Both the position numbers and the translations under genes were made by a program. 64,000 bases of DNA from Nocardioides sp. IC4_145 (lineage in GTDB: Bacteria; Actinomycetota; Actinomycetes; Propionibacteriales; Nocardioidaceae), in contig NZ_JAANMS010000008.1 in NCBI RefSeq assembly GCF_011250565.1, positions 1 to 64,000 on the forward strand. The letters run 5' to 3'. Each line of letters starts with the position of its first letter. Within the stretch, counting starts at the first letter, position 1. The notes below the pieces were generated by a model. That model did no database searches. It worked only from the letters and a program-made list of their open reading frames with translations, and was not told the origin of the DNA. Positions 36,571-46,955 of the stretch are shown here, piece by piece.

Positions 36571-36774
36571 ATGGCCAAGGCGCTGATCGGCTACCTGGAC
36601 AGCGACCTGCGTGACCCCCGCCTCGCGGCGGACAACGCCCGTCTCCGCGCCCGCGTCCGCGAGCTCGAGGCCCTCGTGCTCAAGCTGAGCGAGGAGAACG
36701 ACCGGCTCGTCGCGGCCTCGGCCGCCGACATCCTCGACCGCGAGTCGGGGCTGCAGGAGATGCAGCCGGCCTGA
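36571..36774 (+). CDS. Small coiled-coil protein of unknown function
   Basis: This 67-residue protein starts MAKALIGYLDSDLRDPRLA and then has a heptad-like helix (NARLRARVRELEALVLKLSE to about residue 47) predicted as a coiled coil. I do not recognise a named family. The ATG follows GAAGGA. It is alone between mutM and smc; a weak TTGACC-17-GACTCT promoter (36429-36457) could drive it. The short polar tail ends SGLQEMQPA. Confidence 0.72.
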   Translation: MAKALIGYLDSDLRDPRLAADNARLRARVRELEALVLKLSEENDRLVAASAADILDRESGLQEMQPA

Positions 36775-36898
36775 CCGGCCCGGTCACCGACGGACGGGCA
36801 TCCCGAGCGGTAGTCTGACGCCCGCTGAGCTTCCCCCGGCGCGGCCCCACGGCCGTCCGACATCAGCGCCGACGTCCGACCGGTGTAGGGAGCCTCCG

Positions 36899-39800
36899 TT
36901 GTACCTGAAGAGCCTGACCCTCAAGGGGTTCAAGTCCTTCGCCTCCTCGACGACGCTCCAGCTCGAGCCGGGCATCACCTGCATCGTCGGGCCCAACGGT
37001 TCCGGCAAGTCCAACGTCGTCGACGCGCTCGCCTGGGTGATGGGCGAGGCCAGCGCCAAGTCGCTGCGCGGCGGCAAGATGGACGACGTCATCTTCGCCG
37101 GCACCTCCGGCCGCCCGCCCCTGGGCCGCGCCGAGGTCGTGCTGACCATCGACAACGCCGACGGGGCCCTCCCGATCGAGTACGCCGAGGTCACGATCAG
37201 CCGCACGATGTTCCGCTCCGGCGGCTCGGAGTACGCCATCAACGGCAGCACCTGCCGGCTGCTCGACGTCCAGGAGCTGCTGTCGGACTCCGGCATCGGC
37301 CGCGAGATGCACGTGATCGTCGGGCAGGGCCAGCTCGACCAGATCCTGCACGCGACCCCCGAGGACCGCCGCGGGTTCATCGAGGAGGCCGCGGGCGTCC
37401 TCAAGCACCGCAAGCGCAAGGAGAAGGCGCTCCGCAAGCTCGACGCGACCGAGGGCAACCTCAACCGGCTGGGCGACCTGATCGGCGAGATCCGCCGCCA
37501 GCTCAAGCCGCTGGGCCGCCAGGCCGAGGTGGCCCGTCGGGCGCAGACCGTCCAGGCCGACGTCCGCGACGCCCGGGCCCGGCTGCTCGCCGACGACCTG
37601 GTCGCCGCGCGCACCGCGCTCGAGCAGGAGATGGCCGACGAGTCGGTGCTGGTGCAGCGGCGCGAGCAGGTCGAGGCCGCGATCGCGGCCGCCCGGGAGA
37701 CCGAGGCGTCGCTAGAGGCCGCGCTGCGCGAGGACCTGCCCGCGCTGGCGGCGGCCCAGGAGACGTGGTTTTCCCTGTCCGGGCTGCGCGAGCGCCTTCG
37801 CGGCACCCAGTCGCTGGCCGCCGAGCGGGTCCGCAACGCCGCCGGCACCGCCGAGAGCGAGCACCGCGGCGGCCGCGACCCCGAGGAGCTCGAGGCCGAG
37901 GCCGAGCGGATGCGCGAGAACGAGCAGCGCACCGCGGCCGAGGTCGACCGCCACCGCACCGCGCTGGAGGAGGCCGTCGCCGCCCGCCGCGCCGCCGAGG
38001 ACGCGGCCGCCGAGGAGGACCGCCGGATCGCCGCGCTCCAGCGGGCGGCCGCCGACCGTCGCGAGGGGCTCGCCCGCCTGCACGGCCAGGTCAACGCGCT
38101 CCGCTCCCGCGCCTCGGCCGCCGACGAGGAGGTGGGCCGGCTGACGGCGGCACGCGAGGAAGCCCTCGCCCGCGCCGAGCGCGCGCAGCGCGCCTTCACG
38201 GCGCTCGAGACCCGGGTCGCCGGCCTCGACGCCGGCGAGGAGGGCCTCGACGCCGAGCACGAGGCCGCGACCTCGCTGCTCGACGACGTCGAGGAGCGGC
38301 TCGCCAAGGTCCGCGAGGCCGCCCAGCAGGCCGACCGGGACCGCTCCGCGCTGGCCGCGCGCAAGGACGCCCTCGAGCTGGGCCTGGACCGCAAGGACGG
38401 CGCCGGTGCCCTGCTCGCCGCCACCGGCACGGTCTCGGGCCTGCTCGGCTCCGTCGCCGCGCTCCTCACCGTGCGCAGCGGCTTCGAGACGGCGGTCGCC
38501 GCCGCCCTGGGACAGGCGGCCGACGCGGTCGCGGTCACCGGCGCGGACGCCGCCGTCGACGCGATCGCCCACCTCAAGGGCGAGGACCTCGGCCGGGCCG
38601 GGCTGCTGCTCGCCGGGGCAGGGACGGGGTCCACGGCCGGCGACCGGCCCGCGCTGCCGGGCCACGCGACGTACGCCGTGGACGTGGTGGAGTGCCCCGA
38701 CGACCTGCGGCCCGCGGTGGGACGGCTCCTCGACCGCGTCGCGGTGGTCGACAACCTCGCGACCGCCCGCGCGCTGCTGGCCGACCTGCCCGACCTGACC
38801 GCCGTGACCCGCGAGGGCGACGTGCTCGCCGCGCACCTCGCCGCCGGCGGCTCGAGCAGCCGGCCCAGCCTGATCGAGGTGCAGGCCGCGGTCGACGAGG
38901 CGGCCGCCCAGCTCGCCGAGGTGACCGCGGCAGGGGAGCGGCTCTCCTTCGACATCTCGCGGCTGGAGGCCGAGCGGCTGGAGGCGCAGAAGCGGGCCGA
39001 CGTGGCGATGGCCAAGCTGCACGAGTCCGACGCGACCCTCGCTGCGGTCGCCGAGGAGCTGGGGCAGCACGGCTCGCAGGCGCGCGCGGCCCGCGGTGAG
39101 GCCGAGCGGCTGGCCCAGGCGATCGCGAAGGCGCGGGAGGGGCGCGAGCAGGCCGTCGCCGGGCTGGCCGAGCTCGAGGCCCGGCTCGCGACCGCCGAGG
39201 AGGCGCCCGACGAGGAGCCCGACACCGGTGACCGGGAGCGGTTGACGGCGGCCGCGCGCGACGCCCGCCAGGGGGAGATGGACGCCCGGCTCGCGCTGCG
39301 CACCGCGGAGGAGCGCGCCCGCGCGCTGCACGGTCGCGCCGACGGGCTGCTGCGCGCCGCCCGCGTCGAGCGCGAGGCACGGGCGAAGGCCGCCGAGCGC
39401 CGCGAGCGGCTCCTGCGCGAGGGCCGCGCCGCCGAGGCGGTCGGCACGGCCGTCGCGCACGTGCTCACCCGGCTGGAGACCTCGGTGGCGCGGGCCGCCG
39501 AGGCGCGCAGCGCGGTGGAGCAGGCCCGCGCCGGCCGCGAGGAGCAGCTGCGCGAGGTGCGCACCCGGCTGCGCGACCTCGCCCGGGAGCACGACGAGCT
39601 GGTCAGCTCCGCGCACCGCGACGAGCTGGCCCGCGCCCAGCAGACGATGCGCATCGAGCAGCTCGAGCAGCGCGCGGTCGAGGAGCTCGGCCTGGCCCCG
39701 GACGCGCTGGTGGGGGAGTACGGCCCCGACGTGCCGGTCCCGGTCGCGCCGGCCCCGGACGCCGCCGAGGACGACCCGGCGCCCGAGCCGGTGCCCTACG

Positions 39801-40462
39801 TCCGGGCCGAGCAGGAGAAGCGGCTGCGCGCCGCCGAGCGGGCACTGTCGATGCTCGGGCGGGTGAACCCGTTGGCGCTCGAGGAGTTCTCCGCGATGGA
39901 GGAGCGGCACCGGTTCCTCACCGAGCAGCTCGAGGACCTGCGCAAGACCCGCAAGGACCTCCTCGACATCGTCCGGGAGGTCGACACCCGCGTCGAGCAG
40001 GTCTTCACCGAGGCGTACGCCGACGTCGAGCGCGCCTTCGACGCCACCTTCGCGCGGCTCTTCCCCGGCGGCGAGGGGCGGCTCGTGCTCACCGACCCCG
40101 ACAGCATGCTGACCACCGGCATCGAGGTCGAGGCCCGGCCGGCCGGCAAGAAGGTCAAGCGGCTCTCGCTGCTCTCCGGCGGCGAGCGCTCGCTGGTGGC
40201 CGTGTGCTTCCTCGTGTCGCTGTTCAAGGCCCGGCCCTCACCGTTCTACATCCTCGACGAGGTCGAGGCCGCCCTGGACGACACCAACCTCGGGCGCCTG
40301 CTCGAGATCTACGAGGAGCTGCGCGAGAGCTCGCAGCTGCTCGTCATCACCCACCAGAAGCGCACGATGGAGGTCGGGGACGCGTTGTACGGCGTGACGA
40401 TGCGGGGGGACGGCGTCTCGGCCGTCATCAGCCAGCGGCTGCGCGAGCCGGAGCCGGCATGA
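36899..40462 (+). CDS. smc: Chromosome segregation protein SMC
   Basis: This 1187-residue condensin ATPase has Walker A GPNGSGKSN (about residue 32), a first coiled coil, the hinge (about 500-660, with AVEVTGADAAVDAIAHLKG-like sequence), a second coiled coil, the signature LLSGGERSLVA and Walker B FYILDEVEAALDD near the C-terminus. It starts at a TTG (YLKSLTLKGFKSF) with GGGAG upstream. It loops and segregates DNA with ScpAB, which are not here. A -10-like TAGTCT lies at 36812. The stop overlaps the next gene as ATGA. Confidence 0.97.
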   Translation: MYLKSLTLKGFKSFASSTTLQLEPGITCIVGPNGSGKSNVVDALAWVMGEASAKSLRGGKMDDVIFAGTSGRPPLGRAEVVLTIDNADGALPIEYAEVTISRTMFRSGGSEYAINGSTCRLLDVQELLSDSGIGREMHVIVGQGQLDQILHATPEDRRGFIEEAAGVLKHRKRKEKALRKLDATEGNLNRLGDLIGEIRRQLKPLGRQAEVARRAQTVQADVRDARARLLADDLVAARTALEQEMADESVLVQRREQVEAAIAAARETEASLEAALREDLPALAAAQETWFSLSGLRERLRGTQSLAAERVRNAAGTAESEHRGGRDPEELEAEAERMRENEQRTAAEVDRHRTALEEAVAARRAAEDAAAEEDRRIAALQRAAADRREGLARLHGQVNALRSRASAADEEVGRLTAAREEALARAERAQRAFTALETRVAGLDAGEEGLDAEHEAATSLLDDVEERLAKVREAAQQADRDRSALAARKDALELGLDRKDGAGALLAATGTVSGLLGSVAALLTVRSGFETAVAAALGQAADAVAVTGADAAVDAIAHLKGEDLGRAGLLLAGAGTGSTAGDRPALPGHATYAVDVVECPDDLRPAVGRLLDRVAVVDNLATARALLADLPDLTAVTREGDVLAAHLAAGGSSSRPSLIEVQAAVDEAAAQLAEVTAAGERLSFDISRLEAERLEAQKRADVAMAKLHESDATLAAVAEELGQHGSQARAARGEAERLAQAIAKAREGREQAVAGLAELEARLATAEEAPDEEPDTGDRERLTAAARDARQGEMDARLALRTAEERARALHGRADGLLRAARVEREARAKAAERRERLLREGRAAEAVGTAVAHVLTRLETSVARAAEARSAVEQARAGREEQLREVRTRLRDLAREHDELVSSAHRDELARAQQTMRIEQLEQRAVEELGLAPDALVGEYGPDVPVPVAPAPDAAEDDPAPEPVPYVRAEQEKRLRAAERALSMLGRVNPLALEEFSAMEERHRFLTEQLEDLRKTRKDLLDIVREVDTRVEQVFTEAYADVERAFDATFARLFPGGEGRLVLTDPDSMLTTGIEVEARPAGKKVKRLSLLSGGERSLVAVCFLVSLFKARPSPFYILDEVEAALDDTNLGRLLEIYEELRESSQLLVITHQKRTMEVGDALYGVTMRGDGVSAVISQRLREPEPA

Positions 40463-40899
40463 GCGACCGCACCCGGCCGACCCGGGCCGACTACGTCGCC
40501 TGGCGGACCATCACGACCCGGTGGCGCGACGACGACGCCTACGGCCACCTCAACAACGCGACGTACTACGAGATGTTCGACACCGCGGTGAACGCGCACC
40601 TCTACGAGGCGACCGGGCTCGACATCCGCCGGCTGCCGCAGATCGGGATCGTCGCCGAGACCGGCTGCCGCTACTTCCGCGAGCTCGGGTTCCCGGCGCC
40701 CATCGAGGCCGGCCTGGTCTGCGACAAGGTCGGCACCTCCTCGGTGGTCTACCGGATCGGGTTGTTCCAGGGTGACTCCGACGAGGCCGCGGCCGAGGGG
40801 CGGTTCGTGCACGTGTACGTCGACGACACCGACCCCACCCGCCCGGTCACGCCGGTGCCGGACGTGATCCGCGCCGCGGTCACGCCGCTCCTGCGCTGA
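40459..40899 (+). CDS. Acyl-CoA thioesterase, 4HBT hot-dog fold
   Basis: This 146-residue hot-dog thioesterase of the 4-hydroxybenzoyl-CoA type has the catalytic Asp region WRDDDAYGHLNNATYYEMFDTAV and the later FVHVYVDDTD strand. The substrate is unknown. The ATG overlaps the smc stop by 4 bases, so the two are translationally coupled, although their roles look unrelated. Confidence 0.9.
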   Translation: MSDRTRPTRADYVAWRTITTRWRDDDAYGHLNNATYYEMFDTAVNAHLYEATGLDIRRLPQIGIVAETGCRYFRELGFPAPIEAGLVCDKVGTSSVVYRIGLFQGDSDEAAAEGRFVHVYVDDTDPTRPVTPVPDVIRAAVTPLLR

Positions 40900-40940
40900 C
40901 CGATTGCCCGTCACTTGCGTCACAGGGGTATCAATGGGGC

Positions 40941-41135
40941 GTGCTGACGATCTCCCTGGTGATGGTGTTCATCCTCGTCGTGGCGGGACTCGTGATGACC
41001 TTCGTGGCCTTCCCGCACCGCGGCCAGCAGGTGCCGCAGGCCCCCTGGCTCGGTGACGCGATGAGCCGCGTCGCCGAGCGCGCGCCGCTGCTGGACCCCG
41101 AGCGCGACGAGGTGCCCGCGGGCCGCGGGCACTGA
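40941..41135 (+). CDS. Small single-pass membrane protein
   Basis: The 64 residues have one N-terminal membrane helix (LTISLVMVFILVVAGLVMTFVAF) and a polar tail (LLDPERDEVPAGRGH). I do not recognise a family. The GTG at 40941 lies 6 bases after TATCAA, similar in layout to leaderless promoters elsewhere here. It sits just upstream of ftsY. Coding status is supported by the clean hydrophobic/polar layout, not by homology. Confidence 0.6.
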   Translation: MLTISLVMVFILVVAGLVMTFVAFPHRGQQVPQAPWLGDAMSRVAERAPLLDPERDEVPAGRGH

Positions 41136-41187
41136 CCCCCCCGTCCGTCCCCGGCGCTTTTCGGGCGCCGCGGACCCGGATGGTTGG

Positions 41188-42375
41188 ATGACGACCATGG
41201 ACGCCCTCGCCCTCTTGATCCTCGTCGTCGCGCTCGTCGGCCTCGGCCTCGTCGCGACCGTCACCGGGCTCATCGTCGGTCGGCGCCGCGGCCCGAAGCC
41301 GCTGCCGAACACCCACACCGACGTCATCGTCAAGCCGCCCGTCGAGGCGGCCGAGGACGAGCCGCCGGTCGAGCTCAGCTCGCCGCCGGCGACCCTCGAG
41401 CCCGAGGTCGAGGTCCCCGAGGAGCTCCTCGAGGAGGCCCCGGCGCTCGAGCGCCCGGAGGGCACGGCGAGCCGCCTGGTGCGGCTGCGCCAGCGCCTGG
41501 CCGGGTCCCAGGGCGCGCTCGGCCGCGGCCTGCTCGCGCTGCTGAGCCGCGACCGGCTCGACGAGGACACGTGGGAGTCGATCGAGGACACGCTGCTGAC
41601 CGCCGACATCGGCGTCGGGCCGACCCAGGAGCTCGTCGAGCGGCTGCGCACCCGGATGCGCGTCGAGGGCGGCACCGGCGCGGACGCCCGCACGGTCCTG
41701 CGCGAGGAGCTGCTGGCGCTCGTCGACCCGTCGATGGACCGCCGCCTCCAGGTCAGCGGGGCCGACGGCCAGCCGGGCGTCGTCCTGGTCGTCGGCGTCA
41801 ACGGTGCCGGCAAGACCACCACTGTCGGCAAGATCTCGCGCATCCTCGTCGCGGAGGACCACAGCGTCGTGCTCGGCGCGGCGGACACCTTCCGCGCCGC
41901 CGCCGTCGAGCAGCTAGCGACGTGGGGCGAGCGGGTCGGCGTCGAGGTCGTCCGCGGCCCGGAGGGCACCGACCCGGCGAGCGTCGCGTTCGAGGCCGTC
42001 AAGGAGGGCGTGACCCGCGGGGTCGACACCGTCATCGTCGACACCGCCGGCCGCCTGCAGAACAAGGCCGGCCTGATGGACGAGCTCGGCAAGGTCAAGC
42101 GCGTCATCGAGAAGCAGGCGCCGGTCACCGAGGTGCTGCTGGTGCTCGACGCGACCACCGGCCAGAACGGCATGATCCAGGCGCGCGTGTTCAGCGAGGT
42201 CGTCGACGTCACCGGCATCGTGCTGACCAAGCTCGACGGCTCGGCCAAGGGCGGCATCGTGGTCGCGGTGCAGCGCGAGCTCGGCGTACCGGTCAAGCTC
42301 GTCGGCCTCGGCGAGGGCGCCGACGACCTGGCGCCGTTCGACGCCGGCGCGTTCGTCGACGCCCTGCTGGGCTGA
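41188..42375 (+). CDS. ftsY: Signal recognition particle receptor FtsY
   Basis: This 395-residue GTPase docks SRP-ribosome complexes at the membrane. It has an N-terminal membrane helix (LALLILVVALVGLGLVATVTGLIVG), an acidic linker (about 40-90), the NG domain with GVNGAGKTTTVGKI, DTFRAAAVEQLATW, IVDTAGRLQNK and the C-terminal GLGEGADDLAPFD. The N-terminal anchor is typical of actinobacterial FtsY. ATG 41188 or 41197 could start it. Its partner Ffh is encoded at 49300. Confidence 0.96.
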   Translation: MTTMDALALLILVVALVGLGLVATVTGLIVGRRRGPKPLPNTHTDVIVKPPVEAAEDEPPVELSSPPATLEPEVEVPEELLEEAPALERPEGTASRLVRLRQRLAGSQGALGRGLLALLSRDRLDEDTWESIEDTLLTADIGVGPTQELVERLRTRMRVEGGTGADARTVLREELLALVDPSMDRRLQVSGADGQPGVVLVVGVNGAGKTTTVGKISRILVAEDHSVVLGAADTFRAAAVEQLATWGERVGVEVVRGPEGTDPASVAFEAVKEGVTRGVDTVIVDTAGRLQNKAGLMDELGKVKRVIEKQAPVTEVLLVLDATTGQNGMIQARVFSEVVDVTGIVLTKLDGSAKGGIVVAVQRELGVPVKLVGLGEGADDLAPFDAGAFVDALLG

Positions 42376-42428
42376 CCGCCCCTGCCGGGCGCGGCGGGCC
42401 GGACGCCCAAACGCGGCGCGCGCGGCCC

Positions 42429-42475
42429 GTAACCGGGACGCAACAAAACTCCAGGACTCGTTTCCTGCTCGCAAC
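42429..42475 (+). promoter_or_regulatory. Possible GlnR binding sites upstream of amt
   Basis: GTAAC-N6-GCAAC (42429-42444) and GTTTC-N6-GCAAC (42460-42475) resemble the actinobacterial GlnR half-site pair gTnAc-N6-GaAAc. They lie 120-166 bases before the amt start in a 219-base gene-free gap; the rest of that gap shows no clear signal. Nitrogen-dependent control of amt-glnK-glnD by GlnR is usual in this phylum. Confidence 0.45.
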
Positions 42476-42494
42476 AGTCGACGGCGAGCGGTGA

Positions 42495-44243
<1,749 letters not shown>

Positions 44244-44249
44244 ACCGTC

Positions 44250-44286
44250 GACGGCCCGGCTCCCCAGCGTGGGGAGCCGGGCCGTC
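44250..44286 (+). terminator. 17-bp hairpin between glnK and glnD
   Basis: GACGGCCCGGCTCCCCA (44250-44266) pairs perfectly with 44270-44286 across GCG. It begins 7 bases after the glnK stop and would partly separate glnD expression from amt-glnK. Confidence 0.7.
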
Positions 44287-44430
44287 GCCGTCCGTCGGGC
44301 ATGATCGGCGCGCCTCCCGGACCGGGGGAGCGTCGCGACAGGAGGAGCGCATGGAGCTGGCCACTGCGGACCCGGAGCGACGACACGGCACCGAGCCGGC
44401 CCGCCCCGCGACGACCCTCCCCAGGACGCC

Positions 44431-46644
44431 GTGACCGCCGCCGAACGCGCCGCCCGGACCGAGCAGGCCGACGCGCTCTGCCTCAAGGCCTACGACGGCG
44501 CCGGCGGGCCCGAGAGCGGGATGGCGCTGGTGGCCGTCGGCGGCTACGGCCGCTCCGAGCTCGCGCCCCACTCCGACCTCGACGTCGTCCTGGTCCACGA
44601 CGAGGGCGTCGACCCGGGGGAGGTCGCGGACCGGCTGTGGTACCCGCTGTGGGACTCCGGCGTGAGGGTCGACCACTCGGTGCGGGCGCTGCCGGAGATG
44701 GTGACGACGGCCGAGGCGGACGTGAAGGTCGCCCTCGGCTCGCTCGACGTCCGGCACCTCGCCGGCGACCCCGGCCTGTCGCTGCGGCTGCGGACCACCA
44801 TGCTGGCGCAGTGGCGCCGCGGCGCCCGCGAGCGGTTGCCGGTGGTCGAGCGGCTGGTGCGGGCGCGGCACGACCTGGTCGGCGAGCTCGCGCACGTGTC
44901 CGTCCCGGACCTGAAGGAGGCCGAGGGCGGGCTGCGCGACGCGACCGTGCTCCGCGCGCTGGTGGCGACCTGGCTCGTCGACGTGCCCCACGTCGAGCTG
45001 GAGCGGGTGCGGCTCGCCCTGCTCGACGTCCGCGACCTGGTGCAGGAGGTGGCCGGCCGGCCGAGCGACCGGGTCACCCCCGAGATGTGGGCGGAGCTCG
45101 CGACCCGCCTGGAGGTCCCCGACGCCCGCGCCGCCCAGGTGCACGTGCGCGAGCTCGGCCGCCGGATCACCCACCTGTCCCGGCTGACCTGGCGCCGGGT
45201 CGACGACTACCTCGCCCGGCCGGCTGCTGTCGGCGCCCGCCGGCCCGCGCTGACCCCGATCGCCCCCGGCGTCGCCCTGGCCGGCGACGAGGTCGTGCTC
45301 GACCGCGGCGCCCGGCCGGCCGACGACCCGGTGCTCCTCCTGCGTGCCGCCGCGGAGGCCGCGGAGCGCGACGTCGTGCTGGCCCCGCCCACAGCGGCCC
45401 GGCTGGCACGCGAGTGTGCCCCGCTGCCCGACCCCTGGCCGGCCGAGGCGCGCCGGCTGCTGGTGCGCCTGCTCGCCTCGGGGCGCGGCCTCGTCGACAC
45501 CTGGGACACGCTCGAGGAGACCGGAGCGCTCGGCGCGGTCCTGCCCGAGTGGGAGCGGATCCGGCTGCTGCCGCACGCGTCGGCCATCCACCGCTTCACC
45601 GTCGACCGCCACGTCGTCGAGACCTGCGTCGAGGCGTCCGCGCTCATCCGGACCGTGGCGCGCCCCGACGTCCTGATGGTCGCCGCGCTGCTGCACGACA
45701 TCGGAAAGGGCAGCCTGACCGAACACAGCGTCGCCGGCGAGCCGATCGCCCGCGACATCGCCCGTCGGATGGGCTTCGACGCCGAGGCGGTGGAGCTGGT
45801 CGGCACGCTGGTGCGCTGGCACCTCCTCCTCGCCGAGACGGCCACCACCCGCGACCCCGACGACCCCGCGACGGTCGAGCTGGTGACCTCCCGGGTCGGC
45901 TCCGCCGAGGCGCTCTCGCTGCTGACCGCGCTCACCGAGGCGGACGCCAAGGCCACCGCGCCCAAGGCGTGGTCCTCCTGGCGGGCCGGGCTCGTGCTCG
46001 ACCTGGCCCGCAGGACGCGCACCGCCCTGGACACCGGCTCCGCGCCGGCGCCGGTGGTGCCCGAGGAGGTGCCGGTGCCTGCGGAGGTACGCCGCGGCGA
46101 GGTGTCGTTCGCGGTCGAGGAGCTCGCCGACGGGGCGCGGGTCACCGTGCTGGCGCCCGACCGCGTGGGCCTGCTCGCGGACCTGGCCGGCGTGCTCGCG
46201 CTCCAGCGGCTGCCCGTCCGCGCGGCCCGTGCCTGGGCCCAGGACCAGCACGCCGTCGCCGTCTTCGAGGTCGCGGCCGGGGGTCTCGACCCGACCGTCC
46301 TCCGCACGCGGTACGACGCCGTCCGCTCCGGCGCGGTCGACCCGACCGCCCGCCTACGACCGGCCGGCCCCGACGTGCTCGCCCCCACCGTCGCCGTACG
46401 CCCCGAGGCCTCGGCGCAGTCGACCGTGCTCGAGGTGCGTGCCACCGACCGCCCCGGCGTCGTGCACCTGGTCTGCGCCGCGCTGGCCCGGCTCGGCGTC
46501 GCCGTCCGCTCGGCGCACGTCGACACCCTGGGCCCTCAGGCGGTCGACGTGTTCTACGTCCAGGAGGCCGACGCCGGCCCGCTGCCCGACAGCCGCGCCG
46601 CCGAGGCCGCCCACGCCGTCCGCGCCGCGCTGTCCGGGGAGTAG
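44431..46644 (+). CDS. glnD: PII uridylyl/adenylyltransferase GlnD
   Basis: This 737-residue bifunctional enzyme modifies and demodifies GlnK. It has a nucleotidyltransferase domain (GGYGRSELAPHSDLDVVLVHDE, about residue 33-54), a linker, an HD hydrolase (ALLHDIGKGSLTEHS, about residue 420) and two C-terminal ACT glutamine sensors (VTVLAPDRVGLLADLAG and LEVRATDRPGVVHLVCAAL). GTG 44431 starts the protein; the N-terminal helical region is shorter than in E. coli, as usual in actinobacteria. Confidence 0.95.
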   Translation: MTAAERAARTEQADALCLKAYDGAGGPESGMALVAVGGYGRSELAPHSDLDVVLVHDEGVDPGEVADRLWYPLWDSGVRVDHSVRALPEMVTTAEADVKVALGSLDVRHLAGDPGLSLRLRTTMLAQWRRGARERLPVVERLVRARHDLVGELAHVSVPDLKEAEGGLRDATVLRALVATWLVDVPHVELERVRLALLDVRDLVQEVAGRPSDRVTPEMWAELATRLEVPDARAAQVHVRELGRRITHLSRLTWRRVDDYLARPAAVGARRPALTPIAPGVALAGDEVVLDRGARPADDPVLLLRAAAEAAERDVVLAPPTAARLARECAPLPDPWPAEARRLLVRLLASGRGLVDTWDTLEETGALGAVLPEWERIRLLPHASAIHRFTVDRHVVETCVEASALIRTVARPDVLMVAALLHDIGKGSLTEHSVAGEPIARDIARRMGFDAEAVELVGTLVRWHLLLAETATTRDPDDPATVELVTSRVGSAEALSLLTALTEADAKATAPKAWSSWRAGLVLDLARRTRTALDTGSAPAPVVPEEVPVPAEVRRGEVSFAVEELADGARVTVLAPDRVGLLADLAGVLALQRLPVRAARAWAQDQHAVAVFEVAAGGLDPTVLRTRYDAVRSGAVDPTARLRPAGPDVLAPTVAVRPEASAQSTVLEVRATDRPGVVHLVCAALARLGVAVRSAHVDTLGPQAVDVFYVQEADAGPLPDSRAAEAAHAVRAALSGE

Positions 46645-46663
46645 GCCGCAGCCGGGCCGGTAG

Positions 46664-46732
46664 CGGGGTAGTAACGGTCGGGAACGTCCGTCACTGTGCC
46701 GGCAGAGGCCAGAAGCGTCCGTTACTACCCCG
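46664..46732. repeat. Inverted repeat with internal direct repeat between convergent glnD and ybdD
   Basis: CGGGGTAGTAACGG (46664-46677) is perfectly inverted at 46719-46732. Inside, ACGTCCGTCACTG (46684-46696) resembles GCGTCCGTTACTA (46715-46727), so the same motif occurs twice in direct orientation. It may be a long-loop terminator or a regulator site. No T-run is present. Confidence 0.55.
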
Positions 46733-46754
46733 ACGACGGTGCCGAGCGGTCGGC

Positions 46755-46955
46755 TCAGCAGCAGCGCGACTGGGGGTTGTGCTCGCGCAGGTCGATCCGG
46801 TGCCGCTCGTAGTCCCGGCGGGTCATCGGGTCGACCCCGTCCCGCTCGCAGCGGGCGAGGTAGGCCTCCCAGCGGGACTCGCCGGTGACCTCCTTGAGGT
46901 ACCACCGGACACCGTCGACGGCGCGGCGCACCCGCACCGCGGGTCCGGCGCTCAT
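46755..46955 (-). CDS. ybdD: YbdD/YjiX family protein
   Basis: This small 66-residue DUF466 protein has VRRAVDGVRWYLKEVTGESR, YLARCERDGVDPMTRRDYER and the ending NPQSRCC. YbdD/YjiX proteins are partners of CstA/BtsT pyruvate transporters. The ATG overlaps the cstA stop (ATGA). Confidence 0.9.
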   Translation of the reverse strand: MSAGPAVRVRRAVDGVRWYLKEVTGESRWEAYLARCERDGVDPMTRRDYERHRIDLREHNPQSRCC

